The notes under the pieces: model-generated
What the model was told of the DNA's origin: nothing
What the model saw: the letters and a program-made list of their open reading frames with translations, nothing else
The model's database searches: none
Translations under genes and position numbers: made by a program
Part shown: positions 51,073-58,950 of the stretch, piece by piece
How the letters are laid out: every line of letters starts with the position of its first letter
How positions within the stretch are numbered: the first letter of the stretch is position 1
Source of the DNA: Pseudomonadota bacterium
GTDB taxonomy: Bacteria > Pseudomonadota > Alphaproteobacteria > Rhizobiales > Rhizobiaceae
Length of the DNA: 64,000 nt
Assembly: GCA_023451735.1 (NCBI GenBank)
Contig: JAEXYH010000055.1
Location: 13,261-77,260 of the forward strand
Reading direction: 5' to 3'

Positions 51073-52770
51073 TTACATGGCCAGGCTTCGCCGCTCGTCG
51101 CCCGCCTCGTCGCGTTCGAGATTGGCGCGCGGCGCGACCAGCCGCCAGATCAGACCTTCCGGGCGGAATTCGACATCCACCTGCCCACCAAAGGCGGCGA
51201 CCGCATGACGCTGGATAATGGTGGTGCCGAACCCTCTGCGGGAAGGCTCCGTCACCAGCGGCCCGCCGCTTTCCTCCCAGACCAGCCGTATTTTCGGCAC
51301 CCCGTCCTCTTCAGGCGCAACATCATCCCAGCGGATCCGCACCCGCCCGTGAGGCACCGACAGGGCACCGTATTTCACCGAATTGGTTGCCAGCTCATGC
51401 AGCACAAGGCCGAGATTCTGCACCGCCTCTGCTTTCAGCATGAAATCTTCACCGGTCACCAGCAGCCGGTCACCGGCCTCGAAGGTCGACAGGTGGATTT
51501 CGATGACGCGCATGAGTCGCACGCCGGCCCATTGTTCTTTTGCCAGCGCCTCGATCGATTTCCCAAGCCCCTGCAGGCGGGTGCTGATCGCCTTCTGGAA
51601 TTCCGGCATGGTTGTATCTTGACGGCCGAGCTGGCGCATCATCGCCTGAACCAGCGTCAGGATATTTTTTGTGCGATGTACAAGTTCGTGCAGGATGAGA
51701 TGGATACGGTCTTCCGCTTCGCTTCGGTCGAAGGACGCGTTTGAGAGCGCCATCGCCACCTGATTGGCCTCGGTTATGCGGGTCTCGACCGGCGAAACGA
51801 TCTCGCCCCTGCCGATCCGCTCAGCCATGTCGGCGATCTGCCGGATCGGCGTGCGAAGCTGGCGGGCGATGGTATAGGCAAGCAGGACGGCCAGAGTGAG
51901 GAAGATCACGCCGCCGGCAACAAGTTGCTTGAACGTCGTGATGATGCCTTCCTGGGCCGAGGCAATCGGTCCCCAGACAACGGCCTTCCATGTCCAGCCG
52001 GTGATCTGGGCATAACCATACATCTGCTTTTCATTGCCATCGACATCTTCGATAGTGCCCTTGAAGCCGGTCATCAACCGCAAGGTATCGGGATCGAACG
52101 GCTGACCGGACGCAATCTTGTCTGCCCCGCCCGACGCCACCACCTGACCCTGTCCATCAATCACCGCAGCCGACCAGCCGGAGGGCAGTCCCTCGACGGA
52201 AACCAGCTTTTCCATGTCGGCGGCATTTTGCGTCATGATGATCGCCGAGCCGGAATGGGAAAGCTCGTCCGGCAGCGGCATCGCGACGTTGAAGACCCAT
52301 TTACCGCTGGTCTTGCCGTAGAACACGCTGGAGACTTCCGTGATGCGCGACTGCAGCACGGATTCTAGCGCCGGCATGTTCGACATCTTGGCAAGCGGCT
52401 CGCCAAAGGGCGAGCGAGTGTTCAGCCGTTGCTGACCATCCCGGTCGACGACGATGACATAAAGAGAATTGGAGCGAAGGCTGCGCTGGGTGCGATCATG
52501 GAAAGCCCTCAGATCACCGGCCTCAAGCTCCGGCGAGGTGATCAGAAGGCGCAGCGTTGTGGCCATATCCTGCAATTCGCGATCGACGGACCGCGCAATC
52601 AGCTGCGCATCTTCGGCCGTCTCGTTGGCAAGCCCTTCCCGTTCCTGGCCCTCAAGTTGAAGGACTAGAAAACCGACGAAAGCAAGCAGTGGCAGGGCGA
52701 CGACAATCACCAGCGCCATTAGGTAGGCGCCGATCGATGCTGTGGGAAAAAGACGCGAAAACCTAAACAT
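51073..52770 (-). CDS. Sensor histidine kinase, HWE/HRXXN type with extracytoplasmic domain
   Basis: This 565-residue kinase has one N-terminal helix (ASIGAYLMALVIVVALPLLA), a periplasmic sensor of about 250 residues with Cache-like features (LYVIVVDRDGQQRLNTRSPF, YGYAQITGWTWKAVVWGPIA), a second helix (VAGGVIFLTLAVLLAYTIA) and a HAMP-like linker. The kinase part has the HRXXN box in LILHELVHRTKNILTLVQAM, the N-box LVLHELATNSVKYGALS, a WEESGGP motif (WxE) and GFGTTIIQRHAV. These are marks of the HWE/HisKA_2 group, whose members often feed the PhyR-NepR-EcfG pathway. The gene is 62 bases upstream of the topoisomerase gene on the same strand, without a terminator between, and no response regulator is attached. 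The stress input is inferred. Confidence 0.85.
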   Translation of the reverse strand: MFRFSRLFPTASIGAYLMALVIVVALPLLAFVGFLVLQLEGQEREGLANETAEDAQLIARSVDRELQDMATTLRLLITSPELEAGDLRAFHDRTQRSLRSNSLYVIVVDRDGQQRLNTRSPFGEPLAKMSNMPALESVLQSRITEVSSVFYGKTSGKWVFNVAMPLPDELSHSGSAIIMTQNAADMEKLVSVEGLPSGWSAAVIDGQGQVVASGGADKIASGQPFDPDTLRLMTGFKGTIEDVDGNEKQMYGYAQITGWTWKAVVWGPIASAQEGIITTFKQLVAGGVIFLTLAVLLAYTIARQLRTPIRQIADMAERIGRGEIVSPVETRITEANQVAMALSNASFDRSEAEDRIHLILHELVHRTKNILTLVQAMMRQLGRQDTTMPEFQKAISTRLQGLGKSIEALAKEQWAGVRLMRVIEIHLSTFEAGDRLLVTGEDFMLKAEAVQNLGLVLHELATNSVKYGALSVPHGRVRIRWDDVAPEEDGVPKIRLVWEESGGPLVTEPSRRGFGTTIIQRHAVAAFGGQVDVEFRPEGLIWRLVAPRANLERDEAGDERRSLAM

Positions 52771-52954
52771 TCCGCTATCTTAAGCCAATAATAAAGCTGC
52801 AGGCAGAAACCCGCCCGCTGTTACTGATCATCAGTCGTCCCGCCCTACGCTAATACATCTTAGCCCGGAACGGTTCTAACTGCTTTTGCGGATAACGCCA
52901 AGAATTGTTTGGCACAATCCGAACCACTGATGTGCGACAGGATTGCGAAAACGT

Positions 52955-52987
52955 GTCCGACATGTGCCGTTTCGGCGCATGTCGGAC
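52955..52987 (-). terminator. Terminator of the sugar ABC operon
   Basis: A 14-bp stem (GTCCGACATGTGCC, one U-G pair) with a 5-base loop lies 7 bases behind the ATPase stop. On the minus strand it runs into ACACGTTTTC. Confidence 0.75.
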
Positions 52988-52993
52988 GATCAG

Positions 52994-54094
52994 TTAATTG
53001 ATCCGGTTACCTGTTTCAGGGTCGAAAACCACCGCCTTGTCGAGGTTGAAGACGAAACGGAAAGTCTTGCCGGGTTCGACCATCGTTTCCGCGCGCGCGC
53101 GGCCGGTAAACGTCGTGCCGTCGAGCTTGCCGGTCACGAACGTGTCCGATCCGGTGGGTTCCACGATGGTGACCTCCGCATCGATCTGTGCACGGGCAGC
53201 AGCGGCTGCATCGGCGGAACCTTCGTCCGAGATCGCTTCAGGACGTAGACCAAGTACCACTTCCTTGCCCTCGGGGATGGACGTCGTGACCGACGGCGGG
53301 ACTTTGACCGTCACACCCTGTCCACCGGCCCCGAATAATTGAATACCACCGGTGACCACCCTGCCCTTCAGCATGTTCATCGCCGGTGATCCCATGAAAT
53401 CGGCAACGAACAGATTGGCCGGGCGATTGTAGATTTCGGCAGGTGTGCCGACCTGCTGGACTATACCTTCCTTCAAGACGACGATCTTGGTCGCAAGCGT
53501 CATCGCCTCGATCTGGTCGTGGGTGACATAGACGATCGTGGCATGGGTGTTCTGGTGCAGCGCCTTGATCTCCGCTCGAACCTCGACACGCAGTTTCGCA
53601 TCGAGGTTTGACAGCGGCTCGTCGAACAGGAAGACGCGCGGCTGACGCACCAGCGCGCGGCCCATGGCGACACGTTGGCGCTGGCCGCCGGAAAGCTGGC
53701 TCGGGCGACGGGTGAGCAGATGCTCGATCTGCAGGGTTTTGGCTACCTGGGCCACCGCCTTGGCGCGTCTCTCTTTGTCGACACCGCGCATTTCCAAGGC
53801 GAAGGCAATGTTCTCTTCCACCGTCATGTTCGGATAAAGCGCATAGGACTGGAAGACCATGGCGATATCGCGCTTCGACGGATGCAGGTCGGTGACCACC
53901 TGTCCGTCGATGACGATATCGCCCGAGGACGGCGGCAGCAGGCCGGCGATCGCATTCAGAAGCGTGGACTTGCCGCAACCGGAAGGCCCGACCAGCACGA
54001 GGAAGCCGCCCTTCTCCAGCTCGATATCGATGCCCTTGAGGATCTCGACGCTGCCGATCTTCTTGCGGATGTTCTTGATCTGGAGAAAGCTCAT
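52994..54094 (-). CDS. Sugar ABC transporter ATP-binding protein (UgpC/MsmX type)
   Basis: This 366-residue ATPase of the carbohydrate CUT1 type has Walker A GPSGCGKST near residue 37, Q-loop AMVFQSYALYPNM, signature LSGGQRQRVAMGRAL, Walker B VFLFDEPLSNLDAK and switch His in VTHDQIEAM. It ends with a MalK-like regulatory domain (VVLGLRPEAISDE, EPTGSDTFVTGKLDG). It is the last gene of binding protein, permease, permease, ATPase, 5 bases behind the second permease. It would power uptake of a hexose. A strong hairpin follows the stop. Confidence 0.93.
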   Translation of the reverse strand: MSFLQIKNIRKKIGSVEILKGIDIELEKGGFLVLVGPSGCGKSTLLNAIAGLLPPSSGDIVIDGQVVTDLHPSKRDIAMVFQSYALYPNMTVEENIAFALEMRGVDKERRAKAVAQVAKTLQIEHLLTRRPSQLSGGQRQRVAMGRALVRQPRVFLFDEPLSNLDAKLRVEVRAEIKALHQNTHATIVYVTHDQIEAMTLATKIVVLKEGIVQQVGTPAEIYNRPANLFVADFMGSPAMNMLKGRVVTGGIQLFGAGGQGVTVKVPPSVTTSIPEGKEVVLGLRPEAISDEGSADAAAAARAQIDAEVTIVEPTGSDTFVTGKLDGTTFTGRARAETMVEPGKTFRFVFNLDKAVVFDPETGNRIN

Positions 54095-54099
54095 TACGG

Positions 54100-54981
54100 T
54101 TATCCCTTGACTGCGCCGGCCATCAGGCCACGCACAAAATAGCGTCCGGCGACGACATAGACGAACAGCGTCGGTAGCGCGGCAAAGACGGCCGCCGCCA
54201 TATCGACATTGTATTCCTTGACGCCGGTGGAGGACGAAACGAGGTTGTTGAGCGCCACCGTCATCGGCGAGGCTTCGCCGGACGAGAAGGAGACGCCGAA
54301 CAGAAAGTCGTTCCAGATATTGGTAAACTGGTAGATGACCGTGACGACGATGATCGGCCCGGAGCTGGGCAACAAGATGCGCCAGAAGATGCGGAAGAAA
54401 CCCGCGCCATCGATCATCGCGGCCTTCACCAATTCATCCGGAAAGGCTTCGTAGTAATTGCGGAAGAACAGCGTGGTGAAGCCAAGACCGTAGATCACAT
54501 GGACCATCACAAGACCGGTCGTCGAGTTCGACAGGCCCATCAGGCCCAAAAGCCGCGCCATCGGGATCAGCACCGCCTGAAACGGGATGAAGCAGGCAAA
54601 CAGCATCATGCCGAAGACGATCTTGTGGCCGGGAAAACGCCACTTGGTGAGCACGTAGCCGTTAAGTGCGCCGAGCAGTGTCGAGATGACGACGGCCGGC
54701 ACCACCATCTTGATCGAGTTCCAGAAATAACCCTTGATGCCGACGCAGGAGACGCCGATGCAGGCCTCGCCCCAGGCCTTGGCCCAGGCGGCAATCGACG
54801 GATCGGTCGGCAGCGCCAGCATGTCGCCGCCACGGATTTCGTCGAGCGATTTCAGCGAAGTCGACAGCATCACGTAAAGCGGCAGCAGATAGACCGCCGC
54901 AAGGATGATCAGCGCGGCATAGATGAAATACCGGGTGAACCGCGCTGAGCCGGCGCTCACGCTTTCGGGTGCGGCGCTCAT
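54100..54981 (-). CDS. Sugar ABC transporter permease (MalG-like)
   Basis: This 293-residue membrane permease with six helices has a short cytoplasmic N-terminus (SAAPESVSAGSARFTRY), the first helix in IYAALIILAAVYLLPLYVML and the CUT1 EAA coupling loop near the end (EAFPDELVKAAMIDGAGFFRIF, given in part as EAFPDELVKAAMIDGAG). The start ATG at 54981 overlaps the stop of the other permease by four bases (ATGA); a longer frame to 55362 lies inside that gene. It pairs with the MalF-like permease. The sequence CIGVSCVGIKGYFWNS is an unusual Cys-containing periplasmic loop, also seen in glucose/mannose importers as far as I recall. Confidence 0.9.
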   Translation of the reverse strand: MSAAPESVSAGSARFTRYFIYAALIILAAVYLLPLYVMLSTSLKSLDEIRGGDMLALPTDPSIAAWAKAWGEACIGVSCVGIKGYFWNSIKMVVPAVVISTLLGALNGYVLTKWRFPGHKIVFGMMLFACFIPFQAVLIPMARLLGLMGLSNSTTGLVMVHVIYGLGFTTLFFRNYYEAFPDELVKAAMIDGAGFFRIFWRILLPSSGPIIVVTVIYQFTNIWNDFLFGVSFSSGEASPMTVALNNLVSSSTGVKEYNVDMAAAVFAALPTLFVYVVAGRYFVRGLMAGAVKG

Positions 54982-55904
54982 TGTTTCTTCTCCCGCAGTT
55001 CCGAATAGAGATAGGGCACGATGATCGCGGTAATGCCCATCAGCATCATCACGGCGCTGGCCGAACCCACATTCATCTGGTTGCGGTTGAACGTGTAGGA
55101 ATACATGAAGGTGGACGGCAGCTCCGTCGCATTGCCCGGCCCGCCGCCGGTCAGCGCAATGACGAGGTCGTAGGACTTGATCGCCATATGCGCGAGCACG
55201 ATGAAGGCCGAGAGGAAGACAGGCCTGAGCAGCGGAATGATGATGCGACGATAGATATTGACCGTCGAGGCCCCGTCGATCTGCGCCGCCTTGATGATCT
55301 CGCCGTCGATGCCGCGAAGACCGGCTAGGAACATCGCCATGATGAAGCCCGACGCCTGCCAAACGCCGGCGATCACGACGGTGTAGATCGCCATGTTCGG
55401 GTTCACCAGCCAGTCGAAGGTAAAACTCTCCCAGCCGAGATTGCGCATCGTGTGTTCAAGCCCGAGACCGGGATTGAGGAACCATTTCCAGGCAGTACCG
55501 GTAACGACGAAGGAGAGCGCCATCGGATAAAGGAAGATCGGCCGCAACACGCCTTCGGCGCGGATGCGTTGATCCATCAGGATGGCGATGAACAGTCCGA
55601 TCGCGGTGCAGAGCGCGATGTAGAGAATTCCGAAAATGGCCAGGTTCTGCATCGCCACATACCAGTTCGGCTGCGACCAGAGCCGGAAATAGGCATCGAA
55701 CCCGCCCCATTTATAGACCGGCAGGATGCGCGAGGTGGTGAAGGAGAGCGTGATCGTCCAGAGAATGAAGCCGTAGACGAAAATCAGGATGACGGCGAAG
55801 GACGGCGCCAGAACAAGTTTCGGCAGGCCGTTGCGTACCGTATCTGCGAAGGATTTTCGCGGCCGTTCCGGCGTAACCACCGGCATCGGTTCGATTGTCG
55901 TCAT
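54978..55904 (-). CDS. Sugar ABC transporter permease (MalF-like)
   Basis: This 308-residue inner-membrane permease has six or more helices, the first at LAPSFAVILIFVYGFILWTI. The coupling loop is GLRGIDGEIIKAAQIDGAST followed by IIIPLLRPVFLSAFIVL, and the segment SYDLVIALTGGGPGNATELP is typical of CUT1 MalF-like permeases. The ATG at 55904 has GGAGACC 6 bases upstream; a longer frame to 55967 overlaps the repeat element. It is separated from the binding protein by 258 bases containing a 178-base mosaic repeat. Confidence 0.9.
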   Translation of the reverse strand: MTTIEPMPVVTPERPRKSFADTVRNGLPKLVLAPSFAVILIFVYGFILWTITLSFTTSRILPVYKWGGFDAYFRLWSQPNWYVAMQNLAIFGILYIALCTAIGLFIAILMDQRIRAEGVLRPIFLYPMALSFVVTGTAWKWFLNPGLGLEHTMRNLGWESFTFDWLVNPNMAIYTVVIAGVWQASGFIMAMFLAGLRGIDGEIIKAAQIDGASTVNIYRRIIIPLLRPVFLSAFIVLAHMAIKSYDLVIALTGGGPGNATELPSTFMYSYTFNRNQMNVGSASAVMMLMGITAIIVPYLYSELREKKQ

Positions 55905-55953
55905 GGGGGTCTCCGGTCGGGAATACGGTTGTGAAAAGGGATCGGCGTCAGAC

Positions 55954-56131
55954 CCCCTCACCAACAAAATCTAAGACTTTTCTGAAGCTAAGTTCTTGAT
56001 TTTGTAACCTCTCCCACAAGGGGAGAGGTAAATTCGCGGATGGCGCGGCGCACTTATCTGTCCCCTTGTGGGAGAGAAAGCGATTTCAAGATCTTAGCCA
56101 AAGGCTAAGTCTAGAAATCGCAAGTGAGGGG
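55954..56131. repeat. 178-base mosaic palindromic repeat, copy B
   Basis: It begins CCCCTCACCAACAAAATC and ends GAAATCGCAAGTGAGGGG, with a central hairpin ACCTCTCCC-ACAA-GGGGAGAGGT near 56008-56030 and side hairpins with CTTAGCC...GGCTAAG cores. It matches the reverse complement of 26746-26923 over both ends and the centre; about 30 bases to the right of the centre differ. It lies inside the operon, between the binding-protein and permease genes. Confidence 0.88.
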
Positions 56132-56162
56132 ATATCTTCCCTCACTTGCCGCGCAACTTACA

Positions 56163-57416
56163 TCACTTCGCAGCAGCAACCGCTTCCGGCAGGCGCTTCA
56201 ACGCGGCGTCCGTCGTCAGCTGGCCATTGAGATGCTGGGTGATGACGTCGAGCATGGCTTCCTTGATGGCAGCCGGCTGGGCATAACCATGGGCCAGAGA
56301 GCCCATCAGCGTGCCCTTGGACGAGGCTTCGTTAAGATCCTTCATGCCCTTCTTGGCGCAATCATCAAATTCCGTATCCGGAATGTCGGTACGGGCCGGA
56401 ACCGATCCCTTCACCTTGTTGAAGGCGATCTGGAAGGCTGGGTTTTCAACCGCAGAAGCCATCTTCATCTGTGCGTCGGCGGCATCACCACCCACGTCGA
56501 ACATCATGAACTGGTCGGCGTTGAACAGGACCGAGCCTTGCGTGCCGGGGAAGCGGATGCAGGCAAAATCCTTGCCCGGCTCCTTCTTGGCGCGCAGCCA
56601 TTCGCCCTTCGACCAGTCGCCCATTTCCTGCGCACCGGCCTTGCCCTCGATGACGAGCGCCGTCGACAGGTTCCATTCGCGGCCAGAGAAGTTAGGATCG
56701 AAATAGGTGCGAAGCTTCGACATGTCGTCGAATACCTGCTTCATCGTATCGCTGGAAAGCGCTTCCGGATCGGCTTCGAGAACGGCCTTCTTGTAGAAAT
56801 CCGGACCACCGCGGGAGAGAACAACGGCTTCCCACAGCGTGCCGTCCTGCCACGGAACGCCGCCATGGGCGAGCGCGGTCAGACCCTGCTCCTTGAACTT
56901 GTCGAGCAGCGCAAACAGCTCGTCCATATTCGTCGGCTCCTTGCCGCCGGCCTTGTCGAGTGCGGCCTTGTTCAGCCACAGCCAGTTGGTCGAGTGAATG
57001 TTGACGGGGGCAGCAACCCAGTGACCGTCATATTTGGAGAATTCCTGCAGTGCCGGTGGAATGACCTTGTCCCAGCCTTCCTTCTCGGCAAGATCATCGA
57101 GGTTTGCCGCAACGCCCATCTCGGACCAGTCGCGCAGGTCGAAGCCGAGCAACTGTACCGCGGTCGGCGGATCGCCGGCGGTGACACGGGCGCGAAGTGC
57201 GGTCATGGCAGCGGAACCCGCGCCGCCGGCAACCGGCATGTCCTTCCAGATCACGCCTTCCTTGGCGAGATTTTCCTTCAGCACGTTGAGTGCCGCAGCT
57301 TCACCGCCGGACGTCCACCAGTGCAGGACTTCGACTTCTGCGGCCTTGGCGGCACCGGCTGTCATCGCAATCAAGGCGGCACCGGCGGCCAGTTTCGTAA
57401 TGGCTCGAATATTCAT
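56163..57416 (-). CDS. Sugar ABC transporter binding protein (glucose/mannose type)
   Basis: This 417-residue periplasmic protein of family 1 has a Sec signal (ITKLAAGAALIAMTAGAAKA, cut near residue 26). The mature protein has EVEVLHWWTSGGEAAALNVL, the AGDPPTAVQLLGFDLRDW block, APVNIHSTNWLWLNKAALDK, LTALAHGGVPWQDGTLWEAV and MGDWSKGEW. These blocks match glucose/mannose binding proteins of the GtsA type as remembered; this is inferred similarity. It is the first gene of the operon, controlled by a LacI-type regulator encoded divergently. A palindrome TTATAACGTTATAA lies 45 bases before the start. Confidence 0.9.
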   Translation of the reverse strand: MNIRAITKLAAGAALIAMTAGAAKAAEVEVLHWWTSGGEAAALNVLKENLAKEGVIWKDMPVAGGAGSAAMTALRARVTAGDPPTAVQLLGFDLRDWSEMGVAANLDDLAEKEGWDKVIPPALQEFSKYDGHWVAAPVNIHSTNWLWLNKAALDKAGGKEPTNMDELFALLDKFKEQGLTALAHGGVPWQDGTLWEAVVLSRGGPDFYKKAVLEADPEALSSDTMKQVFDDMSKLRTYFDPNFSGREWNLSTALVIEGKAGAQEMGDWSKGEWLRAKKEPGKDFACIRFPGTQGSVLFNADQFMMFDVGGDAADAQMKMASAVENPAFQIAFNKVKGSVPARTDIPDTEFDDCAKKGMKDLNEASSKGTLMGSLAHGYAQPAAIKEAMLDVITQHLNGQLTTDAALKRLPEAVAAAK

Positions 57417-57460
57417 TGATGATCTCCTCCAAATCCGGGCTCCTCTCCGGACATTGGAAT

Positions 57461-57474
57461 TTATAACGTTATAA
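57461..57474. promoter_or_regulatory. LacI-type operator of the sugar ABC operon
   Basis: A perfect 14-bp palindrome TTATAACGTTATAA with central CG lies 45 bases upstream of the binding-protein gene. This is the form expected for LacI-family regulators, and such a regulator is encoded divergently. Confidence 0.75.
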
Positions 57475-57617
57475 CCCGAGCAAGTGTCAACCCGTACGCG
57501 AAGGTTTTTGAATTGCTCGCGATCAATTTTTTAAAGTATTGATCCATCTCGACAAATTCTAATGCTCAAAAGAATTTTCCGCCGTTTCAAAGAAAATTCT
57601 GGAAATCGGCGTGGAAT

Positions 57618-57631
57618 TTGTAACGATATAT
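57618..57631. promoter_or_regulatory. Second, weaker LacI-type operator before the regulator gene
   Basis: TTGTAACGATATAT matches the operator at 57461 in 11 of 14 positions. It lies 43 bases before the regulator start, 157 bases from the first operator, which would allow autoregulation or looping. Confidence 0.5.
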
Positions 57632-57674
57632 ATCGAGGTCCGGCGGCGGTGAGCGGCCGGATGGAGGATCAGAC

Positions 57675-58727
57675 ATGTCGCTGGACGATGCGGAAGACGG
57701 ACGGCAACCGAACTCGGCTGGGCCTTCGACTTCAAATCCCGGCTCCCACCGCAAGCCAACGTTGAAAACCATTGCCGAACTGACCGGGCTCGCAGTGACC
57801 ACCGTATCGCGCGCGCTTGGCGACGATCCGCTGATTGCGCGGGAAACCCGCCAGCGCGTTCAGGCAGCGGCAGCCCAGGTCGGCTACCTGCCCGACCGCG
57901 CGGCCCAGCGCCTGCGCACCGGCCGCACCAACGTCATCAGCCTGATCCTCGATCCCCACGAGGAAATCCTGGGCTACGGCACCTCGATGATAAGAGGCAT
58001 GACCGCGACCCTGCGCGGCACCCCTTATCACCTCGTCATCACGCCGCATTTTTCCGATACTCCGCAGATCGATCCGGTCCGCCATATCGTCCGCAACCGG
58101 ATGGCCGACGGCATATTGTTCAGCCGCACCGAACCTTCGGACGAACGGGTGAAATTCCTGCTGGAAGCCGGTTTTCCCTTCGTCTGCCATGGCAGGACGG
58201 AGCTCGCGACGCCACATCCTTATGTCGATTACGACAATTATCACTTCACCTATGAGGCGACGAAAAAGCTGATCGCTTCGGGCTGTCGCAGGCTGTTCAT
58301 CATCCTGCCGCCCGAGCGGTTTACCTTCCATCATCACATGCGCCACGGCTTCATGACAGCCGTCAGGGAGGACGGCGCCGGCTTCGAGATCGCGGAAGGC
58401 ATCACACTGGACAGCAAGGCGGATGCAGTCCGCGATCATGTTGCAGCGAGGCTGGCGGAGCCCGATCCGCCGGATGGTTTCATCTGCGGCGGCGAAGTTT
58501 CGGCCATGGCCGTCATGTCGGCCACCCACGACCTGGGGCTTCAGGTCGGCCGCGACGTGCGACTGGTGGCCAAGCAGACATCCGGCCTGTTCGATCAGGT
58601 GCGGCCGCGGATCGAGACGATCTACGAGGACCTGTCGGAAGCCGGACGGCTGATGGCAGCACTGCTGTTGAAACGGATGGCGGGGGCAACGCCGGTGAGC
58701 GAGCTGCAAGCGGTACTGGAGGTTTAG
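57675..58727 (+). CDS. LacI-family regulator of the sugar ABC operon
   Basis: This 350-residue regulator carries a short leader (MSLDDAEDGRQPNSAGPSTS) and the LacI helix-turn-helix TLKTIAELTGLAVTTVSRAL, with the hinge helix at AAQRLRTGRTN. The ligand-binding domain follows (VISLILDPHEEILGYGTSMI, PYVDYDNYHFTYEATKKLI, DGFICGGEVSAMAVMSATHD). GGAGG lies 7-11 bases before the ATG. It is divergent from the sugar ABC operon, whose upstream region holds a perfect LacI operator, so it is the likely repressor, with a sugar or sugar phosphate as inducer. The effector is not known from sequence. Confidence 0.88.
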   Translation: MSLDDAEDGRQPNSAGPSTSNPGSHRKPTLKTIAELTGLAVTTVSRALGDDPLIARETRQRVQAAAAQVGYLPDRAAQRLRTGRTNVISLILDPHEEILGYGTSMIRGMTATLRGTPYHLVITPHFSDTPQIDPVRHIVRNRMADGILFSRTEPSDERVKFLLEAGFPFVCHGRTELATPHPYVDYDNYHFTYEATKKLIASGCRRLFIILPPERFTFHHHMRHGFMTAVREDGAGFEIAEGITLDSKADAVRDHVAARLAEPDPPDGFICGGEVSAMAVMSATHDLGLQVGRDVRLVAKQTSGLFDQVRPRIETIYEDLSEAGRLMAALLLKRMAGATPVSELQAVLEV

Positions 58728-58747
58728 GCCTCTCTTCTTCGTCGACA

Positions 58748-58927
58748 CCCCCCTCTTCCCTGCCCGGCATCTCCCCCACAAAGGGGGGAGATCGGCTGGG
58801 TGCATGGTCTCCGCCTCAAGCAAACTCATACATCTGCTCAACCACCAATCTACGCTCAATAGGAAGCGGAGGTCGTGCCGAGTGTGTTCCCCCCTTGTGG
58901 GGGAGATGCCCGACAGGGCAGAGGGGG
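58748..58927. repeat. 180-base element with inverted ends between lacI and tctA genes
   Basis: About 40-base ends are near-perfect inverted copies: the left end (58748-58788) contains GCCCGGCATCTCCCCCACAA; the right end (58889-58927), read in reverse, has TCGGGCATCTCCCCCACAA. About 100 unique bases lie between them. It sits between convergent genes. The end sequence is a common intergenic palindrome of Rhizobiaceae and a single end-like copy recurs at 60959-60997. Confidence 0.85.
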
Positions 58928-58950
58928 CCGGCACGCGCCGACGTCCCATC

